The notes beneath the pieces are model-generated. The model saw only the letters and a list, made by a program, of their open reading frames with translations, did not search any database and was not told where the DNA came from. Shown one piece after another: positions 13,103 to 17,399 of a DNA stretch of 17,399 bases. Position numbers and translations under genes: made by a program. The DNA is from DATARH01 sp036273175 (GTDB lineage Bacteria; Pseudomonadota; Alphaproteobacteria; ATCC43930; CGMCC-115725), in assembly GCA_036273175.1 (NCBI GenBank), contig DASUIE010000191.1:1-17399 (forward strand), written 5' to 3'. Positions within the stretch are counted from its first letter, which is position 1, and each line of letters opens with the position of its first letter.

Positions 13103-15117
13103 CAGGCGGCCACGTCGAGAAAGGTGCTCTGATAGGTCGCGCCCTCGCCGATATCGGTGTAGCGGTCGGAGACGAGCATGTTGACGGTGCCGCCGGCGGT
13201 CTCGCCGTCGGGGCGCTGGCCGGGAACCAGGACGACACCCGGCTGGACCTCGTCGGCGACGCGCAGCATCAATCCGACCGAACCACGCTCGTTGAAGAGC
13301 CGGACCTTGGCGCCGTTCTTCAGCCCGCGCCGCGCCGCCTCGTCGGGGTGCAGGATGCAATGGGGCGCGCCTTCGCGCCGGCGCAGAAAACCAACGCCGG
13401 AATAGGCGGTGTGGGCCTGGAAATAGCCGGGAGCGGTCAGGAGGCGAAGCGGCCATTTCGCGGCGTCGCGCACCTCCTCGGGATCGGGCCGCCAATCCGG
13501 CATCGGCGGCTGGCCCATCGCTTCCATCTGCTCGGAATAAAATTCGAGCCTGCCCGAGGGGGTGCGGAACTCCTGGCCGCCGCGTGGCGCGATATTGACC
13601 GGCCGCCCCGAGCGCGCGGCGGCGAGATCGAGCGGCCCCGCCGCGGTCTTGCCGCCTCGGAGCAGCCTCTCGATCACCGCATCGGCCGGGGTGCCGAACA
13701 CGTCGTCGGCAATGCCGAGACGCCGCGCCAGCTCCTGCGCCAGGCGGAAATTCGACCGCGCCTCGCCTTGCGGCGGCACGGCGGCGGGGGCGTATTGCAG
13801 GTAGTAGGTGCCGTAGGCGCGGTAGACATCCTCGGTTTCGAGATAGGTCGTCGCGGGCAGGACGATGTCGGCGTATTTCGCGGTCTCGGTCAGAAACGGG
13901 TCGTGGACGACGGTGAAGAGGTCGTCGCGCGCGAGGCCGGCGCGGACCTTGTTGGCCTCGGGGCAGGTCACGGCCGGGTTGTTGGCGGCGATGAACAGCG
14001 CCCGGATCGGCGGGTCTTTCAGGCTGATCAGGTCTTCGCCGAGCCGTAAATGGTTGACCGTGCGCGTCGCGGCGGGGCCGGACGGCCGCCTGAGCGCGCC
14101 GTAGTCGAGCTCGCAGGATGCCGCGGTCAGCAGCAGCGCGCCGCCGCCCTGTCGTCCGTAGGCGCCGGTCACGCCGGGGAGCAGCGCCACCGCTCGCAGC
14201 GCCTCGCCGCCGCGCGCCAGCCGCGTCATGCCCTCGCCGAGACGAATAAACGAGGCCTTGGCCTTGCCGTACAGTGCCGCGAACCGCTCGATATCGGCGA
14301 CCGAAAGGCCGGTAGCCTCGGCGGTGTGGGTCGGGGTGAAGCGCGGCAGCACCTCGGCCTCCAGGCGCTCGAAGCCCAGCGTGTGGGCGGCGAGGTAGGC
14401 GCGGTCGGCGAGTCCGTCGCGGACCAGGATATGCATGACCCCGAGCGCTAGCGCGGCGTCGGCGCCGATGCGGATCGGCAGGTGCCAGTCGGCGCCGCGC
14501 GCCGTGCGGCTCTTGCGCGGGTCGATGACGACGACCGGGACGCCGCGCTTGCGCGCCGCCTCGGCCCGCGCCCAGAAATGCACGTTGGTCGCGGCGAGGT
14601 CGGCGCCCCAGGCGACGATCAGGTCGGAGTGGTCGACCGACTCCGGATCGGCGCCGCCGACCGGGCCGACAGTGACGTTCCACGCCTCCTCGCAGCACGT
14701 GTCGCACACGGTCCCGGCAGCGAGGCGGGTGGCGCCGAGCGCGTGGAAGAGGCCGAGCACCAGGCCCCGGTTGATCTGCCCCTGATGCGCGCTGTAGGCG
14801 TAACCGAGCAGGGCGAGCGGCCCGCTCTCGGCGACGATCGATTTCCAACGCGACGCGATCTCGTCGAGCGCTTCGTCCCACGAGAGCGGGACGAATTTCC
14901 CCTCGCCCTTGGCTCCGACCCGGCGCAGCGGTGTCCGGATGCGCTCGGGCGAATGCACAAGCTCGGTGTCGCGATTGACCTTGGCGCAGGCGAAGCCGGC
15001 GGTGAAGGGCTGCTCCGGGTCGCCCTGGATGCGCACCACCCGCCCGGCCTCCACCGTGGCGAGGAGCGAGCACATGTCCGGGCAATCGTGGGCGCAGACG
15101 ACGCGGATCGTTTCCAT
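13099..15117 (-). CDS. molybdopterin-dependent oxidoreductase, DMSO reductase superfamily, with N-terminal 4Fe-4S site
   Basis: This 672-residue molybdenum (bis-MGD) enzyme has a 4Fe-4S-binding N-terminus: Cys8, Cys12 and Cys16 in CAHDCPDMC, then Cys44 in GFACAKV, the C-x3-C-x3-C-x27-C pattern of this superfamily. The pterin-binding domain (about 60-480) shows DLIVAWGADLAATNVHFW, VVVIDPRKSRTA, IRALFIAANNPAVTCPE and DIVLPATTYLETEDVY. The C-terminal dinucleotide-binding domain (about 555-665) shows HCILHPDEAARRGLKNG and VQPGVVLVPGQ. Cys138 in TVCDTCCEEAW is the probable molybdenum ligand by position, with Cys141 and Cys142 beside it. There is no Tat signal, so it is cytoplasmic, unlike many respiratory relatives. 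No separate ferredoxin or membrane subunit is nearby, so its electron partner is unknown. It is the first gene of a three-gene operon with hyuA (GTGA overlap) and hyuB. A 28-bp tandem duplication covers its start codon. Possible roles are oxidation, reduction or hydroxylation of the compound later opened by HyuA/HyuB (inference). Confidence 0.94.
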   Translation of the reverse strand: METIRVVCAHDCPDMCSLLATVEAGRVVRIQGDPEQPFTAGFACAKVNRDTELVHSPERIRTPLRRVGAKGEGKFVPLSWDEALDEIASRWKSIVAESGPLALLGYAYSAHQGQINRGLVLGLFHALGATRLAAGTVCDTCCEEAWNVTVGPVGGADPESVDHSDLIVAWGADLAATNVHFWARAEAARKRGVPVVVIDPRKSRTARGADWHLPIRIGADAALALGVMHILVRDGLADRAYLAAHTLGFERLEAEVLPRFTPTHTAEATGLSVADIERFAALYGKAKASFIRLGEGMTRLARGGEALRAVALLPGVTGAYGRQGGGALLLTAASCELDYGALRRPSGPAATRTVNHLRLGEDLISLKDPPIRALFIAANNPAVTCPEANKVRAGLARDDLFTVVHDPFLTETAKYADIVLPATTYLETEDVYRAYGTYYLQYAPAAVPPQGEARSNFRLAQELARRLGIADDVFGTPADAVIERLLRGGKTAAGPLDLAAARSGRPVNIAPRGGQEFRTPSGRLEFYSEQMEAMGQPPMPDWRPDPEEVRDAAKWPLRLLTAPGYFQAHTAYSGVGFLRRREGAPHCILHPDEAARRGLKNGAKVRLFNERGSVGLMLRVADEVQPGVVLVPGQRPDGETAGGTVNMLVSDRYTDIGEGATYQSTFLDVAAW

Positions 15118-15124
15118 GCGGCCC

Positions 15125-15145
15125 TTATACGCGGATCGTTTCCAT
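15125..15145 (-). CDS. six-codon leader minigene (METIRV) created by the duplication
   Basis: The duplicated start codon at 15145 opens a frame reading Met-Glu-Thr-Ile-Arg-Val and then TAA at 15127-15125. It ends 7 nt before the real ATG at 15117. Both ATGs have the same upstream bases (TATAAGGGCCGC), so ribosomes should find them about equally well if the transcript includes both. Translation of the minigene could reinitiate at, or compete with, the real start. That it is translated is an inference from sequence; its occurrence is directly visible. Confidence 0.4.
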   Translation of the reverse strand: METIRV

Positions 15146-15150
15146 GCGGC

Positions 15151-15157
15151 CCTTATA
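15151..15157 (-). promoter_or_regulatory. TATAAGG box upstream of the molybdopterin oxidoreductase operon (duplicated at 15123-15129)
   Basis: On the minus strand TATAAGG occurs in both repeat copies. The outer copy at 15157-15151 could serve as a -10 element for the operon, giving a transcript that starts around the minigene. The inner copy would give an almost leaderless message. I see no good -35 element for either, and AAGG may instead be the ribosome-binding site of each ATG. Confidence 0.25.
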
Positions 15158-15168
15158 CGATGAAATGC

Positions 15169-15177
15169 GGCTATGAT
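15169..15177 (+). promoter_or_regulatory. candidate -10 element of the crotonase-MaoC-CitE operon
   Basis: GGCTATGAT, with the hexamer TATGAT at 15172-15177, is close to the TATAAT consensus and lies about 28 nt before the ATG at 15205. No clear -35 is visible; the expected place falls in or next to the 28-bp repeat. Divergent regulation with the Mo-HyuA-HyuB operon would be natural, as the whole gap is only 87 nt. Confidence 0.35.
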
Positions 15178-15204
15178 CCCCCATCGCGGTCACGGAGAGA
15201 GACA

Positions 15205-15990
15205 ATGCCCGACCTTCTGGAAGCCAAGGAAAACGGTGTCGCCTGGTTGACCCTCAACCGGCCGGAGCGACTCAACGCGCTGTCGGCGGAGATGACGGCC
15301 GGGCTCACCGACGCGCTGAACCGCCTCGCCACCGACCGGGAGGTGGGCTGCATCGTCATCACCGGGGCCGGGCGCGGCTGGTGTTCGGGCGGCGACGTCA
15401 AATCGATGGAGAGCCGCGGGCGCGACCAGACCGTCGAGGACAGGGTCGAGGGGCTGCGCCGCTCGCACCAATTGCCCTTGCTCATGCGCAACTGCCCGAA
15501 GCCGATCGTCGCGGCGATCAATGGCCCGGTTGCCGGCGCCGGGCTCGGCCTCGCCCTCGCCGCCGATCTCAGGATCGCCGGGAAGTCGGCGCGGTTCGGC
15601 ACCGCCTTTGTCCGCATCGGCTATTCCGGCGACTATGGCGGGACCTGGAGCCTGACCCGCCTGGTCGGCACCGCCAAGGCGCGCGAGCTCTATCTGCTCG
15701 GCGACGTAATCGACGCCGACGAGGCCTTCCGGCTCGGCATCGTCAACCGGCTGGTCGACGACGCGGTCTTGCGTGACGAAGCCATGACTCTCGCAAGACG
15801 GCTCGCCGACGGGCCGCGCGTCGCGCTCGGCTATATCAAGAAAAACCTGTTCGCCGCCGAGACCGAGCCGTTCCAGACCGTGCTCGACCTCGAGGCCGAG
15901 CACCAGGCCCGCTGCGCGTTCACGGAGGACCACAAGGAGGCGGTCGCCGCCTTCAACGAAAAGCGGCGGCCCGTCTTCAAGGGACAGTGA
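15205..15990 (+). CDS. crotonase-superfamily enzyme (enoyl-CoA hydratase/isomerase family)
   Basis: This 261-residue acyl-CoA enzyme has the crotonase fold. The oxyanion-hole segments are RGWCSGGDVKSM (57-68) and AAINGPVAGAGLGLALAADL (103-122). The C-terminal CoA-site region includes LGIVNRLVDD (178-186), and the length is typical. The two glutamates of classical enoyl-CoA hydratase (rat Glu144 and Glu164) are replaced here by Gly115 and Phe135. The acidic residue seen near the active site is Asp143 in RIGYSGDYGGTWSLTR, the position used by isomerases of the PaaG type. So it is more likely an enoyl-CoA isomerase or another crotonase reaction than a standard hydratase. GGAGAGA lies a few bases before the ATG and supports this start; the frame is open further upstream but without family similarity. 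It is the first gene of an operon with MaoC (4-nt gap) and CitE (4-nt overlap). Confidence 0.92.
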   Translation: MPDLLEAKENGVAWLTLNRPERLNALSAEMTAGLTDALNRLATDREVGCIVITGAGRGWCSGGDVKSMESRGRDQTVEDRVEGLRRSHQLPLLMRNCPKPIVAAINGPVAGAGLGLALAADLRIAGKSARFGTAFVRIGYSGDYGGTWSLTRLVGTAKARELYLLGDVIDADEAFRLGIVNRLVDDAVLRDEAMTLARRLADGPRVALGYIKKNLFAAETEPFQTVLDLEAEHQARCAFTEDHKEAVAAFNEKRRPVFKGQ

Positions 15991-15994
15991 CGCG

Positions 15995-16444
15995 ATGGCC
16001 GGGCTCTATTTCGAGGAATTCAGCGAGGGACAGGTTTTCGAGCACGCCCTGACCCGCACGGTGACCGAAGCGGACAACGTGCTGTTCACGACGATGACGA
16101 TGAACCCGCAACCGCTGCATCTCGACGCCGAGTTCGCCAAGACGACCGAGTTCGGGCGGCCGCTGGTCAACAGCATTTTTACGCTGGGGCTGGTGATCGG
16201 CATCTCGGTCGGCGACACGACGCTCGGCACCACGGTCGCCAATCTCGGGATGAGCGACGTGCGGTTTCCAAAGCCGGTCTTCCACGGCGACACGATCCAC
16301 GCCCGCACGACCGTCGTCAGCCTGCGCCGCAGCAAGTCGCGCGCGGACGCCGGCATCGTCGAGTTCGAGCATGTCGGGCTCAACCAGCACGGCGACACGG
16401 TCGCGATCTGCCGCCGCGCCGCGTTTATGAGGTGCCGGGGATGA
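15995..16444 (+). CDS. MaoC-family (R)-specific acyl-CoA hydratase, single hot-dog domain
   Basis: This 149-residue single hot-dog-fold hydratase opens with YFEEFSEGQVFEH (5-17) and carries the hydratase-2 region TRTVTEADNVLFTTMTMNPQPLHLD (20-44, written in parts: TRTVTEADNVL and FTTMTMNPQPLHLD). His42 matches the catalytic His of (R)-hydratases. The usual Asp (as in GDxNPxH) is Asn37 here (MNPQPLH). I recall this MNPQPLH form as common in short MaoC proteins paired with CitE-like lyases, so it is probably a subfamily trait and not damage. Such pairs act on branched C5 CoA esters, for example hydration of mesaconyl- or itaconyl-CoA to a malyl- or citramalyl-CoA that the lyase then cleaves. 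The pairing here supports that kind of role, but the exact substrate is an inference. The ATG is 4 nt after the crotonase stop, and the TGA overlaps the CitE start as ATGA. Confidence 0.9.
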   Translation: MAGLYFEEFSEGQVFEHALTRTVTEADNVLFTTMTMNPQPLHLDAEFAKTTEFGRPLVNSIFTLGLVIGISVGDTTLGTTVANLGMSDVRFPKPVFHGDTIHARTTVVSLRRSKSRADAGIVEFEHVGLNQHGDTVAICRRAAFMRCRG

Positions 16445-17304
16445 CTGTGCGCTCGTTCCTGTTCGTTCCCGCCGACAGCGAGCGGAAGCTCGCCAAGGGG
16501 CTCGAAAGCGGGGCCGACGCACTGATCCTCGACCTCGAGGACTCGGTGTCGGCGGCCAACCGGCCGATGGCGCGCAAGTTGGCGCGGGCGTTTCTCGAAG
16601 CGCATGGGAGCGGGCGGATCAAGCGGTATGTGCGCTGCAACCCGCTCGCCAGCGGGCTCGCCCTCGACGACCTCGCGGCGACGGTCGGCGGCCGGCCGGA
16701 CGGCATCCTGCTGCCGAAATGCACGCCCGACGACGTGGCGACGCTCGACCACTACCTCGCCGCGTTCGAGACCGCCGCGGGGGCGCCGCCCGCGGCGACC
16801 CGCATCGTCGCGATCGCCACCGAGACGCCCGAGGCGGTGTTCGCGCTCGGCAATTACGCCGGGTCGTCGGCGCGGCTCGAAGGCATCACCTGGGGGGCCG
16901 AGGATCTGGCGGCCTGCCTCGGCGCCAACAACCGCCGCCTCGACGGCAGCTATGACGGGCCGTACCAGCTCGCCCGCTCGCTGTGCCTGCTCGCCGCCGG
17001 CGCGGCAGGGGTCGCGGCGATCGACACAATCTATACCGACTTCCGCGATCCGGCAGGGCTCGATGCCGAATGCAAGGCCGCGCGCCGCTCCGGTTTTGTA
17101 TCGAAGATGGCGATCCACCCGGCGCAGCTCGACTTGATCAACACCGCCTTTTCGGTGAGCGCCGACGAACGTGAATGGGCCGAGCGCGTCATCGCCGCCT
17201 TCGCCGCCAACCCGAAGGCCGGCACCCTCGCGCTCGACGGCAAGATGATCGACAAGCCGCACCTCGTGCTGGCGCGGCGGCTGCTAGGGTTGCCGCCAGC
17301 CTAG
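16441..17304 (+). CDS. HpcH/HpaI-superfamily CoA ester lyase (CitE-like, citramalyl/malyl-CoA lyase type)
   Basis: This 287-residue TIM-barrel lyase is of the CitE-like class, which splits 3-hydroxyacyl-CoA esters such as malyl-, methylmalyl- or citramalyl-CoA into acetyl- or propionyl-CoA plus a keto acid. Motifs in order are RSFLFVPADSERKLAKG (4-20), DLEDSV (31-36), the Arg-Cys-Asn segment at 65-67 (often Arg-Val-Asn), GILLPKCTPDDV (88-99) with Lys93, IATETPEAVF (125-134) with metal-binding Glu128, and ITWGAEDLAACLG (149-161) with metal-binding Asp155. GFVSKMAIHPAQ near residue 219 is the usual late CoA-site block. The length is normal for free-standing CitE-like enzymes; citrate lyase itself would have CitD and CitF neighbours, which are absent. 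The ATG at 16441 is preferred over GTG 9 nt upstream because the first family residues follow it and it forms an ATGA overlap with maoC. Its TAG overlaps the stop of a convergent PIN-domain gene. Confidence 0.93.
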   Translation: MTVRSFLFVPADSERKLAKGLESGADALILDLEDSVSAANRPMARKLARAFLEAHGSGRIKRYVRCNPLASGLALDDLAATVGGRPDGILLPKCTPDDVATLDHYLAAFETAAGAPPAATRIVAIATETPEAVFALGNYAGSSARLEGITWGAEDLAACLGANNRRLDGSYDGPYQLARSLCLLAAGAAGVAAIDTIYTDFRDPAGLDAECKAARRSGFVSKMAIHPAQLDLINTAFSVSADEREWAERVIAAFAANPKAGTLALDGKMIDKPHLVLARRLLGLPPA

Positions 17305-17399
17305 CGGATCAGCTCGATCTCGACGCCGACCGCTTCGGCAATGCGCGGCCAGGCCCGATCCGCAGTGAGGGCCGGAGCGCCCAGCCGGCGCGCCAGCGC
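17301..17399 (-). CDS. PIN-domain ribonuclease, VapC toxin-like, C-terminal fragment (runs off the window)
   Basis: The minus strand from the window edge reads 32 codons, beginning ALARRLGAPALTADRAWPRI and ending VGVEIELIR before TAG (17303-17301). LGAPALTADRAW followed by GVEIELIR is the standard end of VapC-type PIN proteins, where the Asp of TADRAW is one of the conserved metal-binding acidic residues. VapC toxins are small endoribonucleases neutralised by a VapB antitoxin, which would be expected just upstream, beyond the right edge. The upstream four fifths of the gene are outside the window, so completeness, and whether it belongs to a toxin-antitoxin pair, cannot be judged. Its stop and that of CitE share the palindrome CTAG at 17301-17304. 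Confidence 0.8.
   Translation of the reverse strand, partial: ALARRLGAPALTADRAWPRIAEAVGVEIELIR

Larger units (their letters stand above)
15101..15159. repeat. perfect 28-bp tandem duplication across the start of the molybdopterin oxidoreductase gene
   Basis: The 28 bases at 15103-15130 (beginning GCGGATCGTTTCCATGCGG) are repeated exactly at 15131-15158. With shared edge bases the period-28 tract runs from 15101 to 15159. Each copy holds the complement of the start region ATGGAAACGATCCGC and the upstream GTATAAGGGCCGC. Since 28 is not a multiple of 3, the second start codon is out of frame with the gene. Confidence 0.97.

Noticed and set aside
11228..13132. Plus-strand open frame of 634 codons opposite hyuA
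   Set aside because: Antisense of hyuA, with biased Arg/Ala/Asp/Gly composition and no motif.
11048..15085. One minus-strand open frame of 1345 codons, looking like a giant HyuA fusion protein
   Set aside because: Its first half lies over the molybdopterin oxidoreductase in another frame and is low-complexity Arg/Ala/Gly sequence. Real HyuA similarity starts only at the GTG at 13102, and the MoOR frame has all its motifs.
15101..15159. CRISPR-like repeat
   Set aside because: Only two copies, head to tail with no spacer, and covering a start codon; this is a tandem duplication.
14482..15204. Long N-terminal extension of the crotonase frame
   Set aside because: It is antisense to the MoOR gene, lacks family similarity, and a GGAGAGA ribosome-binding site directly precedes the ATG at 15205.

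Overview
The window is gene-dense, high-GC bacterial DNA, roughly two thirds G+C by eye with strong G/C preference at third codon positions. Gene content points to an alphaproteobacterium, probably Rhodospirillales or Hyphomicrobiales: a branched-chain amino acid type ABC transporter with the LivF C-terminal basic tail, an LTXXQ-motif periplasmic protein, HyuA/HyuB, an M81 (MlrC-like) enzyme, a DUF1254/DUF1214 protein and a short MaoC-CitE pair. The genus cannot be fixed from the sequence. I see no rRNA, tRNA, insertion sequence, CRISPR array or origin.

Layout, left to right. (1) 1-1924 (+): the 3' end of a Liv-type operon, with a substrate-binding protein whose N-terminus lies outside the window, then a LivF ATPase. 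(2) 1919-2560 (-): a nitroreductase. (3) 2653-4358 (+): an asparaginase-fold enzyme with changed substrate contacts, followed 2 nt later by a dipeptide-type substrate-binding protein that has lost its middle and its C-terminus. (4) 4355-6974 (-): an M20 N-carbamoyl amino acid/allantoate amidohydrolase, coupled to an exported DUF1254/DUF1214 protein. (5) 7100-9193 (+): an LTXXQ periplasmic protein, a strong GC hairpin, and an M81 metallohydrolase. (6) 9195-15117 (-): a tightly overlapped three-gene operon of molybdopterin oxidoreductase, HyuA and HyuB. (7) 15205-17304 (+): a crotonase, a MaoC hydratase and a CitE-like lyase in one operon. (8) 17301-17399 (-): the C-terminal end of a VapC-like PIN-domain protein.

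How the genes may work together (inference). Four separate transcription units encode enzymes that open amide, ureide or cyclic amide bonds: the asparaginase fold, the M20 carbamoylase, M81 and the ATP-dependent HyuA/HyuB. They sit beside an amino-acid-type uptake system and a CoA-ester module. This looks like a catabolic island for a nitrogenous, possibly cyclic, organic compound. The most unusual part is the translationally fused order MoOR-HyuA-HyuB. HyuA/HyuB are ATP-dependent cyclic amide hydrolases, and here a cytoplasmic DMSO-reductase-family Mo/4Fe-4S enzyme is made from the same message in overlapping frames. At its head is a perfect 28-bp tandem duplication that copies the start codon and leader and creates a six-codon minigene just upstream of the real start.

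Architecture is extremely compact. All four convergent gene pairs have stop codons that overlap or lie 1 nt apart, leaving no room for conventional terminators. Promoter calls here are weak and rest on short -10-like motifs in the few divergent gaps.
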